64,000 nt of DNA, taken from positions 14,257,254 through 14,321,253 of the forward strand of contig JAQFVV010006197.1 of NCBI GenBank assembly GCA_028023455.1. Reading direction: 5' to 3'. The number at the start of each line of letters is the position of its first letter. Position 1 is the first letter of the stretch. This DNA is from Epiperipatus broadwayi. Taxonomy: Eukaryota; Onychophora; Udeonychophora; Euonychophora; Peripatidae. Below the pieces are notes generated by a model. That model was not told where the DNA came from. It ran no database searches and worked only from the letters and a program-made list of their open reading frames with translations. A program made the position numbers and the translations under genes. Of this stretch, positions 12,050 through 24,211 are shown piece by piece.

Positions 12050-13080
12050 TTATCTATGAGGTTCCTCTTGACTTCTCCACTTTTTTTATGAGCAAAGTTG
12101 ATTTGTGGTTTCCGTACATTATATATAGTCACACTAGGTTGATTTTTGCATTGTCCACCATTGTCAGGTGAGAAGCATCTTTAAATTTTTTTCTTTGTAC
12201 ATTTTCTTCTCTATTCAATATGTTTGTATTTTCCCAATTGAACATATTTTCATTGGTAAATGCATGGCCTACTACCTTAAAACATATGTTCAGTTTGTAT
12301 TCTTGTAATCATTTTTCAATGGTGCAACTGATCTCCCAATATACTTTCTTCCACATTTACATGATTGGCTATCTTAATATGTATCTGAGCACTTATTGAA
12401 TATATGTGTAGAGATGATAATCTGGACCAACTGATGATTGCTGGTTTAGCATGAAATACGTATATTGGTTAATTATTTATCTTTTCAACATATATGTGTT
12501 CAAGTGTATCTGTGATATGAGATAGAGTAGTGAGCAGTGGGTCATGTGAAAGTCTGTGCTTTATAGATATTAGAATTCCTCATAGTTTGGTATGGGTCTG
12601 GAAAACTGTTCTTATGTTATACTCCATATTTATAATTGTTTTTTCTTTCAATGGTACTTTTTATTGTTTATTTAATATTTTCTTAATAACAGCTGATGGA
12701 TAACCATTCTTCATAATAGTTTTTTCTATGTAGATATTTTTTTCCAAATTGCTGGTTGCTGAACAAACTTCTTTTGCTCTGTTTGATAGTGATGGCATAA
12801 CTACATGTTTTGTTTTTTGGTGTGATTGGATGTCTAAGGGTCCAGATTCAATTCCCATGCTAATACTATCACTGGTCAGGTCAGCAACATCTGTGGAAGA
12901 GATGAGAAAATATTTCTCAAAACATTGTGCATATATTAACCTGTGTGCTATTGCTAACAGTTGAATGTATTTGGAATATTTAAATAAAGTTAAATTTTTC
13001 CAAAAATATTTAATACTTAAATTAGATGATGGGAATAGTCCAAGATATAAATGCAACTAAAGCACCACTATCACAAACAT
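12050..13080 (-). pseudogene. Penelope-like element, RT C-terminus to GIY-YIG, decayed
   Basis: The minus-strand open frame 13056-12661 ends with 'IMKNGYPSAVIKKIL', matching the 'L..NGYP...I...L' motif that follows the RT domain in Penelope-like elements. Further downstream (about 12360-12150) broken frames read 'CGRKYIG'-like, then 'LQEYKLNICFKVVGHAF...ENTNILNREENVQRKK'. This is the order of a GIY-YIG nuclease: YIG, then R/H helix, then H, then I(L).RE...+RK. A 170-bp segment of the repeat family found at 47.5-48.5 kb sits between these parts (about 12390-12560). Multiple stops make it a pseudogene. Confidence 0.65.
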
Positions 13081-13117
13081 TCAGGAAAGCATTTCATTAA
13101 ACATTGTATATGAAGTA

Positions 13118-13162
13118 ATATATATATATATATATATATATATTATTATTATTATTATTATT
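13118..13162. repeat. (TA)n-(TAT)n microsatellite
   Basis: A compound simple repeat: about 12 TA units running straight into about 7 TAT units. Confidence 0.95.
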
Positions 13163-13164
13163 AA

Positions 13165-14479
13165 ACTTTTTATGTATATATAGATCATTGCCACACGTTT
13201 AAGTTGCTTCAATTGTGTTAAAATGTAGATTTCTTATTTTGCATTACATTTGCATAATCAATTTTTTAAAGTCTCTTTTCTATTTGAATATTCTTTTTTG
13301 TATAATTAAATTTGGATGAAAATAAAGTATTTATTATTAAAAACACTAAACTTTGTTTCTTCTTAAATGTCTAGATAAAAATATAAATACTGTTTAGTGT
13401 GAGTTTTTACCTATATATGTTTTACATGAGCATACTTATTGTATTTTTTTCCATGTATACCAAGGAATAACATAGTGTTTGAACCCTTCATCTTCATTGT
13501 GAACTGTGTATCCTATAATGTTTCCATGAAATTATAATAAGATTTTTGTAAGGCAAATGTGTTCTATGTGTAATATAGATACTAATATGGGTTCAAAGTT
13601 ATTATAACCAAAGGTTTTATTTATAGATTTTCCATGAATATATTTTATAATAAAGATAATAATCCTGTAGCCATGTCATGTTTCTCTCTAAAAATATAAC
13701 TGTATATAACACATAAAAATTAATAAATTTCTAAACTTGATTCATCTCCAGTAACAATTTTAATTTTCACATTATTTATTTATTAGAAAATAACATTAAA
13801 AGCATAAACTTATTTGATTTATATTTAAATGTAGTTAAAATAAAGGAATAGTTTGTATTTTAAACATATTTAATTAAATTTGGATGATAGAATGTCCTGT
13901 GCAGTTTTGCAAAGTGATAATGTAATGGATTTGCTAAAGATTTTTGGATGAAGTTCAACTTTCCATTCATGATATTCTCTTGTCACGTGACCTCCCACGC
14001 GACTAATCATTCGACTATTTATTTGTATAGTAAAATGAAATATAATCATTTATAAATAACACGAAAGAATTAACCAAAAGGAAATGGATTGCTAAAAACT
14101 GAAAAAATTGTCTGAAATGAATGCAAATTTATTTATTATTAATGTTTGATAAGTTTTTTTGTTATAAACAAAAAGTGACTATTTAAAATTTGATATAAAA
14201 AAGTTGCACTTATTTTGAAAAGAAACTTTATTCTTTTTAAGTATTTTTTAATTTTTAAAATTTTACATTTTATTTCTTACAAAATATTTGGAAAATTACA
14301 TTTTTAAAAACTGAAATTTAAATTATTTAAAAATATTGAAACGCCTTTATAGTGTTATTTGAATAATTGCTGCTTTTGACTAATGCTCTACTATTTATCT
14401 CATAATACCAATTTGTCATAATTTCTCCTCCTTTTGCAAGTAAAGGCTTTTATTCATAAATTTCTTATGTTTTCTGCAG
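13165..14479. other. A+T-rich stretch, likely intron or intergenic
   Basis: No gene motifs seen. The short stretch 13984-14010 (around cacgtgacctcccacgcgac) is locally G+C-richer than its surroundings, without a recognisable feature. If the exon at 14480-14577 is real, this would be intron sequence, and a pyrimidine-rich tract precedes the acceptor. Confidence 0.4.
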
Positions 14480-14577
14480 GCAAAATTATAAATTAATACC
14501 TCTGATGGTGCTAGTTTTCCATGAAGATATCAAATTTGACACTGGATCAATTGTTATATCAATGCTTTCAACTGGAG
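14480..14577 (+). CDS. Candidate internal exon of an unidentified host gene
   Basis: A 98-base segment has a good 3' splice site (tatgttttctgcag, ending 14479) and a 5' splice site (ggag|gtaaaa, GT at 14578-14579). One frame is open throughout, with one base of a split codon at each end. It reads 32 residues starting QNYKLIPLMVLV, then FHEDIKFDTGS, and ending MLSTGG. The composition is more protein-like and less Lys/Asn/Phe-biased than chance ORFs here. I do not recognise the protein. No neighbouring exon was found within several kilobases, which would fit long introns. Could be a chance match; confidence is modest. Confidence 0.4.
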
Positions 14578-14589
14578 GTAAAAACAAGA

Positions 14590-15715
14590 CAAAAGAAATG
14601 ATTTACAACAGACAGCAGTAATACATATAACTTATAAATAATAGATTAGTGAACAAGAAAGCCTTCAAAAATCCAATAAATAATTGGGAAAAATAAAAAA
14701 CAAAACATATTGTAATTTTATACAAACGTATGTTTATATGTTTTTTTTATATATAACGTATATGCTAAGCAGCTTATTACATTTTATTAGAGATACTTCT
14801 ACCAGATTGACTTGCCTAATAAATAATAGCCATAAATATATTTTTTAAAAAAGAAATTGATGAACTCCATTTATGATATGGGAGAATAAATTTTGTCAAA
14901 ATCCATAGAAAATTATTATTGATAATGATTGTTTTTGCTTGGTTATAATATCATATTGGAAATCCATCTCAACAGAGAATTAATGTGTGTATATAGATGT
15001 ATGTTAGCTCACATATTTGATAACCATATTAGCAACTACCCACCTAACTACTTTGCCTTGATCTGATTCAGATATGGCTCTAATTAAATTTTTAAAAATA
15101 TTTAGATTTCAATCAGGACTAGCATTTATTTTTATTTACATAGCTAATCAATCTAATTTATTATCTAATATTATTATGTAAATGAACATCTAATTATGTT
15201 TATCCGGAAATTAAAGAAGGATGAAAATGGCTGAATCATTACCATATGCTATTAGCAATCTTATGAGCAATATTCCTTGCCATAAGGGCTATACAAAGCC
15301 TATTTTATTTCATTTTATTGATGAAGTTTAATTTTTTCAGCTCATTATAAGTCTGACATGATTAAATTTTCACACTAAAAATGAATTGTAAACAATTACA
15401 TATAGATACATATAGTGTACTGTGAAGTTCAGTATATATGCTAGTAATACTAAACAATTATATTTCTGATCATGTTATCACTTTTTGTTTTTTCCATGTA
15501 ATCTGTAAACAGTAAGAAATCACATTAATGATTTATGTATTTGTAGTTTGTATTATTTTTATTATTATGTTGGTCTTTTACTTAACATTTAACTACTGCT
15601 AGTAGTGTAATTGCCTTGTTTTGATTGTTTATTTTGTGTTTAGTGTACATTCAGCATTTTAACTTTAAATTGACATATATTAAATGAACATAACTTGTAT
15701 ATCTTTGTACGGGAA
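14590..15715. other. A+T-rich stretch, nothing recognised
   Basis: No protein-family motifs, tRNA boxes or long inverted repeats seen. Confidence 0.5.
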
Positions 15716-15717
15716 TG

Positions 15718-15784
15718 CCTTGATTGGTGCTGTTAATTAGCTCTGGAAATATCCCACACTGTTTGAAACCTTACTAATCAAGGA
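15718..15784. repeat. Small inverted repeat
   Basis: ccttgattgg and ctaatcaagg (one mismatch) are separated by about 45 bases, just beyond the 3' end of the Tigger pseudogene. It could be part of the transposon end or chance. Confidence 0.35.
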
Positions 15785-15930
15785 GCGAAAGCTATAGGAA
15801 AAATGATAATTGGTTCCAATAATTTTTTTTGTCAGCACTTTTTTCAATTATTGATATATTTAAATAAATAATAAAATGATATGAATAAATAATAAAATGA
15901 CATAAATATATTGTATATTTTTTAAAGATT

Positions 15931-16890
15931 TTATTTTTTATTACCAAAAAATTGCAATATTGATATCTGCACTGGTTTCTTCTTTGGCCTCTTCTCATTA
16001 TACATTTCTTTGTAGCATCGAATTGTAGTGTTGATATTTTGGTGAATTGTACAGCTATGTTCAATATTTGGATCAGCTTCCATAATATAGTCGGAAAGAG
16101 GGTTTTTAGTAATTTTCTCAAGTTCTTCAGCTGTTATTTCTTTTGTAGGAACTTCATGCAACTCTACATTATCTAAGTTGGTCTCATCTTCTTCATAGCC
16201 TCATTGGTCTTTTATAGTAGAGTTTTATTATTATCCAAGTCTTTTGTATTTGATTCAATACACTCAACAACATTGGTGGAATCTAATTCTTCAAAACCAA
16301 GTTTTTTTCAGTTTCTACTATGTTGTTTGTAACTTCAGCAAAATAGGCTTCGAAACCAATGAAATCATTTGCACAATGTGGTATGATATGTTTCCATACT
16401 GGCCTCATATCACTGGCTGTTTTCAATAGCATTTCTGATGTTTTAGCTCTTCCAAAATTCAGTTAAACTTTGAGCATTTCTCCATTGTGGCTTTTATGGT
16501 TTGTGTGAAAGTTTTGCACAAATAATAGGTCTTAAGTTGCAATGATATCTTGGTCCATTAGCTGAATTAATGAAGTGGTATTTGGTGGAAGAAAACTTAT
16601 TTGTATGTGTTCATTTAAATCACTAAGTCCAGTTGGATGACCTGGTGCATTATCTAACATCAATAAAATCTTAAAATCAAAAGCATTTTCTCTGCAAAAA
16701 TGTTCTATTGTAGGGCAAAAGTAGTTGGTAAACCAATTTTAAATAAATTTTTTGTGATCCATGCTTTTTTATTTGAGCACCACAATATGGGGAAAGTATT
16801 TTTTTGAGAAACCTTTAAGATACCTAAGATTTTCAGCACGATATACAAGCATCGGTTTTAATTTGAAATCTCCTGCTGTATCACTGTGTT
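15931..16890 (-). pseudogene. Tigger (pogo/Tc1-mariner superfamily) transposase pseudogene
   Basis: Minus-strand frames reproduce the C-terminal two-thirds of a Tigger/jerky-type DDE transposase. In order they read KLKPMLVYRAENLRYLKGF, a 'NKKAWITKNLF' block, 'LLMLDNAPGHPTGL' (catalytic Asp in DNAPGHP, about 16650), 'FLPPNTTSLIQLMDQDIIAT' (family PPNTTSLIQPMDQG.IA), and a Glu-rich region. The C-terminal tail is an open frame at 16161-15931 starting MHEVPTKEITAEELEK, with 'IRCYKEMYNEKR' and a terminal 'ILQFFGNKK'. At least four frame changes and several stops occur. The N-terminal CENP-B-type helix-turn-helix region is missing or unrecognisable beyond 16890. It is clearly a relic rather than a domesticated gene. 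Confidence 0.9.
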
Positions 16891-17247
16891 TTTTTATTAT
16901 CTAAATGTATATTGTGACAGTGCATATGGTAAACAGGAATCCCTTTAGGTTCAGGTGCCAATTTTCAATAATATGGATTTATATGTTGAGATTCTCTTAT
17001 TGTTCTATTTAAATTTTATTGAATGAAATTACTAACTGTAAGATCTGTGAAATTTTTTGTAAATATTAACTGAAAACAAGCTCTACTATAGCATATATTT
17101 AAAGTCAAAGGGTAATTTTATTAACTTCAAATATATTTAAAATGAAAATAATAAATGATTAATGATCTCAGAGCCTAAAATAATAATAACAATGTGATTG
17201 TGAATTGATGTGATATGAGTGAATAAATAAAATAATTAATATGAACT
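16890..17247. other. Degenerate sequence upstream of Tigger relic
   Basis: It may contain eroded transposase sequence (a minus-strand 'MHCHNIHLDN'-like piece near 16930), but nothing can be assigned. It ends at the target-site duplication of the RTE LINE. Confidence 0.4.
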
Positions 17248-17258
17248 AATTAAGTGAA
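17248..17258. repeat. 5' target-site duplication of RTE LINE
   Basis: aattaagtgaa, exactly repeated at 20455-20465. Confidence 0.85.
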
Positions 17259-17577
17259 GGCTGCAGAAAGGAGTTTGCTATTAATTGAAAGGAGACCCTA
17301 TGATTCCTCTTGGAGGCCTTAAAGGAACTGAGCAGGGCAAATTCCTAAATGTCCACTCCATACGTTCTTGTCATTGCAGCTGTTGTGATTATTCATATAG
17401 TATACGAACATGGATGGGCTGCTCACCAACACACGCATTAGCCAGCATGGTGAGTTTATTGGCTTTTTACCTCCAAGTTTAAGAATATATACAATCATGA
17501 CAAACAAACATAAATCATGACCTTTATTCCCAGGAGGCTGTAAAGTCACCAACCAAGGCAGCAGTTGGTGGCCAAAG

Positions 17578-18678
17578 GTGGAGGGTGCTAAGAATCCCCT
17601 GATTGTGGACTCAGGCTGCCATTTGATGACGTCTTTTTATTTAGGTACTTACAATTGCAGATCACTTTCAAGTGAAGGAAGATTGCAAGAGTTAGAAGAA
17701 GAACTGACTTATATTAATTGGGACATTATTGGACTTTGTGAAGTTAGAAGAAAAGGTGAAGAAACAGTTGATTTAAAAAGTGGACATATACTCTACTATA
17801 AAGGCACAAATATTGGAAATACAAGTGGAGTGGGATTCATTATAAATAAAAAATGGAAGAATAACATTGTGAAGATTGATGGTATATTGAACAGAGTGGC
17901 AAAATTAGTTTTACATCTTAACAGCAGATACCAAATATAGATAATTCAGGTTTATGCCCCAACAAGTTCTCATAGTGCTGAAGTAGTAGAAGATATTTAT
18001 ATGGATGTACAAAAGGCTTTTGATCAGAGTAAACAACATTTTAAAATTGTTATGGGAGACTTTAATGCTAGAATTGGTAAACAAATGAAAGATGAAAATG
18101 CTGTATGTAATTTTGGTTATGGTAATAGAAATGAGAGAGGACATAGACTTGTGGAGTTTGCAGAAAAAGAAAAACTTTATATTATGAATTCTTTTTTTGA
18201 GAAAAATGTTAAAAGGAAATGGACATGGAAGCATCCAAATGAAGGTACAGCAGAATTGGATTATATTTTGACTAACAGAAAATACATATTTCAAGATTGT
18301 AATGTTCTTAATAAATTTAACACAGGAAGTGATCATCGATTAGTAAGATGTAAGATACATGTTAATGCAAAACTAGAGAGACAAAAATTATTAAGAAAAA
18401 CAATATTTACAGTTGATATTCCTAATCTTCAGAAACATTCTAATGAATTTAAATTAGAACTTACAAATTGGTTTGAAGTATTAGTTGATTTTGAACATGA
18501 TTCAGATTTGAATGACATTAATAGGAAAATAACTGATACACTTTTAAAAACTGCAACAAAGATAGCTGTTAGAAAAAAGCAGCAATTGACCAATAAAATT
18601 TCTAGTGAGACTAGAGAATTTATGAAGAAAAGAAGGAATATGAGGATATACAACAATGATGCATTAAAAAAAGATTGA
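17578..18678 (+). pseudogene. RTE pol, endonuclease (EEP) part
   Basis: Reads 'LGTYNCRSLSSEGRLQELE' (first strand), 'INWDIIGLCEVRRKGEE' (catalytic Glu in the CE.R motif), 'YYKGTNIGNTSGVGFIINKK', then a TAG at 17938 in place of one codon. The same frame continues 'IIQVYAPTSSHS', 'IVMGDFNARIG' (GDFN motif) at about 18050-18078, 'NERGHRLVEFAEKEKLYIMNSFF' and 'LDYILTNRK', then 'GSDHRLVRCKI' (SDH motif) at about 18328-18360. All EEP catalytic motifs are retained. The frame ends at 18678 and pol resumes in another frame near 18698. Related to sequences often annotated 'craniofacial development protein 2-like', which are RTE endonucleases. Confidence 0.93.
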
Positions 18679-18697
18679 ATATCTCAAATTTTGTAAA

Positions 18698-20451
18698 ATG
18701 GTGTGGAAAAGAGTTGAAAATGATATAAGAAAGTATAATTGTGAACTAGCAAGGAAAGCTGTAGAAGAGAATAAAAGTCTAAAGAGTGTAAAACAACATT
18801 TTGGTATTGGTAAGAAATTTATATCTGCAATAAGAAAAAAAGATGGCATTATTACTAAAAAGAGAGATGACATCATGAAATGTGTAGAATACTTCTATCA
18901 AGAATTATATAGTAATAAAGAACAAGTGCCTCCTTTACCTATTATATCTTCCGAATTGCCCAATATTTTGAATGAGGAAGTGAGACATGCAATTAAATTT
19001 ATGAAGAAAGGGAAGGCTCCAGGTAATGATGGAATTATAATTGATATATTAAAAGAAGCAGGTGAAGAAATAGAAATTTTTTTTAGCAAAATTATATACC
19101 AAGGGTCTAAATAATAAAGATGTACCAGGTGATTGGAAGAATGCAGTATTAATATTTTAAAAAGGTGATAAAGAAGATATTAGAAATTTAGACCTATCAG
19201 TCTTTTATCAGTTTTATACAAATTTTTTACTAAGATAATTACAGCTTGTCTACAGAAAACACTGGATTTTTACCAACCAAGAGAACAAGCTGGATTTAAA
19301 AGTGGTTTTAATACATAGGTCATATCCAGGTATTGAGAGAAGTTATAGAAAGGACAAATGAATATGAGTTGCCATTATGCTTAGGATTTGTAGATTATGA
19401 AAAGACATTTGATTCTATAAACATTTCTTCAGTGATTAAAGCATTGGATCATCAAGGTGTAGATCCAGGATATTGTCATATTTTAAAGAATATTTATAAA
19501 CATGCAACAGCAACAATTTGATTACATAATGATAGTAGGAAAATCAACATTGAAAAGGGGTAAGACAGGGTGACTCCATATCTCCAAAACTTTTTCCCCC
19601 ATGTTGCGAGAAGTATTTTATGGATTAAAATGGGAAGCTAAAGGAGTGAAAGTAAATGGAGATTATTTAAGTCATTTAGATTTTACAGATGATGTAGTTG
19701 TTTTTGCAAATAATGCTTTAGAGTCACAGGAAATGTTGCATGAGTTATCAGATGAAAGTAGGAAGGTAGGACTAAAGATAAATGTTAAAAAGACTAAAGT
19801 AATGTTTAATAGATTTTCTCAAAATATGAAAATAAAGATTGATTATGATGAGTTAGAAGAAGTTAACAGTTACAAATACTTTGGTCAGACTATTGATACA
19901 GATGAAAACATAATGGATGAAATTAATCATAGAATTAAACTTGGTTGGAGTGCTTTTGGTAGAAATAACTTGATACTAAAAGGAAATATGCTTATGTGTT
20001 TGAATAGGAAGGTTTTTAATAAATGTGTTTTACCAGTTCTTACTTATGGATCTGAGACTTGGACCCTTAATAGAAGAGCAATACAGAGACTTCAGACCAC
20101 TCAAAGAAGTATGGAGAGATGCATGTTGGGAGTAACAAGAAGAGATCGAAATCATAATGTATGGGTAAAAGAACAAACATGTGTTACTGACCTCGTTGAA
20201 AAAATTAAAAGACTGAAGTGGAGTTGGACTGGACATATTCCTAGAAGAGATTATAATAGATGGACAATTGAAATTTTGAACTGGATTCCAGAAGATTGTA
20301 AAAGACCCAGAAAGAGACCACACATGAGATGGATGGATAAAATAAAGTGTGCAGGGGTGATGTAGAGAAGAGAAGTTAAAAATAGGAAAAGATGGATTGA
20401 ACTTGGAGAGACCTTCATCCTGCAGTGGATTGATAATGGTTGTAAATGATG
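18698..20451 (+). pseudogene. RTE pol, reverse transcriptase and C-terminal part
   Basis: Pieces in successive frames: 18698-19114 includes 'MKKGKAPGNDGIIIDILKEAG' (RT fingers). About 19115-19330 is broken, covering 'GDWKNAVLI' and 'YQPREQAGF'. 19333-19521 reads 'LPLCLGFVDYEKTFDSI' (palm; canonical AFD is TFD). About 19522-19600 carries a degenerate G.RQGD.ISP region. 19601-20365 reads 'SHLDFTDDVVVFANN', the catalytic FADD box as FTDD with both aspartates kept, then 'INVKKTKVMFN', 'VLPVLTYGSETWTLNRRAIQRLQ', 'RSMERCMLGVTRRDR' and 'LKWSWTGHIPRRD'. After a TAG at 20363 the same frame continues 'RREVKNRKRWIELGETF' to a stop near 20449. Confidence 0.93.
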
Positions 20452-20454
20452 ATG

Positions 20455-20465
20455 AATTAAGTGAA
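20455..20465. repeat. 3' target-site duplication of RTE LINE
   Basis: aattaagtgaa, directly after the tgatgatg tail. Exact match to 17248-17258. Confidence 0.85.
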
Positions 20466-20469
20466 AAAT

Positions 20470-22585
20470 CATCCAATTTTATTTACATCACTAATAAATA
20501 ATGCTAATAAGCAAATGGGATTAACAGCTTTGATCAATTACAAATAGTTTTATAAATAAATGTTGTTACATGAACTTTTATGAAATTCAAATAAATCTTT
20601 GGATACGTGCAACAGATAAAGGAATATTATAATCCCAAGCATTTAAGTTATATACAGTGATGAGATTCTTTAGTTTATTCTCATCAGTTGAACATAAACA
20701 ATATGTTTGCTACCTATTTAAACGTTCATTCATTCATGCATGATACTGTATGTGCACATAAATATATACACAGACAAACTACCATCAGAAAAATTCATGG
20801 TAAATATAAGTGACAGTACTTCGAAGAAATGATAAAGTGAGATTATTTAACTATATAATGTAACAGTTTAAAATAATATTTCTTCATAAAATTAATATCT
20901 TTGAATATTTTCTTTTTAATGTGTTTTTTTCTGCTTGCATGTAAATCATAATGTATTCTAAAAATGTGGATATTTGGATTGATTGATAATATTTGTTGTT
21001 GTTTTTTAAAAGATTTGTGTATGTTTAAACTTATTTATCATATTCTTTGATATATTGTTAATTATTATGTTTTATATATATTAAATTATTACAAACTAAA
21101 ATTTGTTGCAATCTTTATTTTCTTATACATTTTATATCCGATTGTGAAGTATATATGTGAAATTTATTTTGTTATTAATACTTTACCAATTCATGTTTTG
21201 TGTACTATATTTAAATCCTGGATTGGGAATAGGAGTGATTTTGGATATCAGTTTGGACTTTGTATGATATTTGTCTGTTAATCTAGACAGTGTAACTCAT
21301 TAAAACAGGCAAAACTCTTTATATGTATTGCCACTCAGTGCAAGCCAGAGTAATCAAACTCATTTACTAGAACTGTGACTTAATCCATAAAAGAAATAAA
21401 TTTGATATTCACTATTTAAACAGTGATTTCTGTAAGAAATATTAGGTGAAATGTTTCATATTATGAAATATTAAACCTCTAGCCAAGAATAAAATTAAGA
21501 TACATTGTATGGCCATGTATACGAGCATAAAAATATATATTTTTATTCTGTGGTCATCATGCTTCTTTTTTATTTCTATATATATATAATACCTAGTCAT
21601 TATCAGTTACGTAGTGGATGACCAATATGAGATATGATGATCATCTTAAGAAACTACTTTTTTTTGCACCCACACTATCTGTCAATACATATTTATATAT
21701 GTAATATTAGCAATATTTAAATGTTGAAAAAAGGAAGTGGGGAAAAGGTTATTTAAAAGGAACTGGATTAAGGGAATTATATAGCATTTGTTGAAAAAAT
21801 TGTGGAAAATAAAGAAAGATAGAAATAGGAGTAATTATGAGTATTTAAACAATAGAACAAAGGGTTAAAAAGCTTTGGAGATGGTTTGATAAGTGAGATT
21901 TATCTGTGGAAAATAAATAATAGTGCCATATATATTCACACATAAGATTATTGTAAATAGTTTTAATAATTTTTTATAAATATTTAATAATTATTCATTA
22001 AAAATATGCAGAAGACAAATAATATTTTATGAATTTTTAATGTAACCCCCTTATATCATTAACAGATTTTAGGTGGTAGTCCAAATTTTTTATTCGGCGC
22101 ATAGTCCTAAAAATGGTAACAATAGTTATGTGTACTGATTCATTTTTTTAGATTGACAATATTACATGATAAGGATATATATTGATCAGTAATTCTTCAT
22201 GTACTTTGCAAAAAGTTTATGAGTATCTTATTTTATGAATGGAGTGGGTGGACATAATTTTTTTTTATATCCCAAATCCAATATTTTGATAGTAATTATT
22301 TTTCAAATACCTGAGGTTTATTCAATGGAGAATAAAGATTTACGAGTTCTTTTCATATGATTTTGCACAGAACACATTAAATCTTTGGAAGAATTTTTTT
22401 TTTTTTTTTTTTAAAAAGCTATTTCTCACAGCTTCAAATTCACCCTTATCACTATTATTGCCTGATGAAAACAAAAAAATAATTTAGAATATTATACCTT
22501 TTAACCCATACTCTCAATCTATACTGGTTTACTTTTCATTCATTTGCTACAAGATTATTGGCAATTCATCTAGATCTTTCATATA
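20470..22585. other. A+T-rich stretch, nothing recognised
   Basis: No family motifs. It contains a 19-base poly-T run at 22394-22412. Confidence 0.5.
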
Positions 22586-22587
22586 TA

Positions 22588-22757
22588 AATAATAAATATA
22601 ATGGTAATTATTATATACAGTCTTTCAATCCACAGAAGTACTTTGGGTTAATTCCTTAACTCTAATGGCAGTTGAGGAGGGTTAAGCAATTAATCAAAAG
22701 TACTTCCACAGATTGAAAGACTGTATATAATAGTTAATTATCAGTATATTTATTATT
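22588..22757. mobile_element. Foldback MITE, 170 bp
   Basis: Nearly the whole element is an inverted repeat. The left arm 22588-22660 (containing attatatacagtctttcaat) pairs with the right arm 22682-22757 (attgaaagactgtatataat), with few mismatches, around a loop of about 20 bases that includes ggcagttgagga. There is no coding capacity. Long imperfect terminal inverted repeats with a tiny centre fit a miniature inverted-repeat element. A TA target is possible but cannot be separated from the TA-rich arms. Confidence 0.75.
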
Positions 22758-22759
22758 GC

Positions 22760-24163
22760 AATAGTTTTTAATTAACAGATATTTTATTTGTCTTAAAGGT
22801 TTGGATTTTTGCAAACAAATGTTTAAGGGTTTATAAAATAAATAAATGCATTATTTATATATATATTATGCTTTATTTCTTTTTTTTTTACTCATCAATC
22901 TAATATTTTAATTATGATTTTTATTTTCGATAAAAAGGTTAAATTTTAACAAGTATCAAAATTAAATAAAATTTTAATTTCTGTTTACAGTAATTAATAG
23001 ATTATATTTTTTGTAAAAATAAAATATTTTCATTGTATAAAATATATGTATATGTTCATGCACCGATGTGTGAACTATATATATAGAATTCAGTTTTTTC
23101 TGCTTTAAAATCTAAATTCGCAAACAAGTATGCCATTTTAGATAAAACAAATGTATATTGCTATTAACATTAATAATATTATAACGGGACGTCGGTTTTC
23201 ACCAGAAAGAGAATATGCATTTCACTACAATTGGACTTTAGGTCTTCAGGTAGAATGCTAGAAATGAATGGATGAAATACTAAGTCTATAATTACATCCA
23301 TCTTTATTATGCTAACTCAATAATTTTTAAATAAATTTTGATATAATTTATACTAGTTCATCCATCTCTCATTCCTCTTTCAGTTACCATTATGCCACGA
23401 TATTCAAACTTATGGAGAATTTGCAATTAGCTCTTTTCAGGGATGATTTCAAAACAAGTCATTGTCTAATATGCCTTTGTATAAGCATTAACTAATAATT
23501 GATACTCATATGATATTTATAATATTAACATATATATATATATAGAATAATTGTTATGTAATTAATTATGATTATGTATTTATTTATAAATATATAATAT
23601 AATAATGATTAGGCAGAGAGATCAAATTAATAATTCAATATTTAATAAACAATAAAAAATATAATATAAAAGATAAATAAAATATTAATAAAAAAATAAG
23701 GATGAATTTTATCATTTCTAAAGATTAATAAATAATATTCCCATTTAATACCTTATGATAAAATTTCATACTATAATAAACTTTTCAAAAGTAAAGAATA
23801 TAATTTAAATTAACAGATATATAAAAAAATATATAAATTCAAAAATTAATAATTTAAATAACTTATTAATTTATTTACAGTCTTTATTCATATGTCTCAT
23901 AATTATTAATATATATAAGTACTATTTACAATTGTATAACTTATATATAATATGCATTTATAATAAAAGAAATACATTAAATGTTTATTATACAGGTCTA
24001 TATTGAGTCAAATATAATAATGCTATTTAAATATCTGTTAAATAGTAACCATTTTTTATGCTTCATCTAATTTTGATGAATCATGTCAAACTTTCAATTT
24101 ATATTTATAATATTAAATTTGGATATTCCTATTAAAATGAAACGATGCCAAATTTGAAATAAA

Positions 24164-24211
<48 letters not shown>

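Larger units (their letters stand above)
17259..20454 (+). mobile_element. Full-length RTE/BovB-like LINE with 11-bp TSD
   Basis: A 3196-bp element flanked by perfect aattaagtgaa duplications (17248-17258 and 20455-20465). The 5' region (17259-17577) is G+C-richer than the surroundings. The single pol ORF, EEP then RT then C-terminal tail, spans about 17578-20451, and the element ends in a short tgatgatg-like tail, as RTE elements do. The compact 3.2-kb length and single ORF also fit RTE. It carries one in-frame TAG (17938-17940), at least four frameshifts or indels, and a late TAG (20363-20365), so it is inactive. It is still much better preserved than any other LINE here. Related 3' fragments lie at 30.7, 31.6 and 32.9 kb. 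Confidence 0.93.

Noticed and set aside
20030-20476. 148-codon minus-strand open frame
   Set aside because: Complement of the RTE pol C-terminus, which is recognised clearly on the plus strand.
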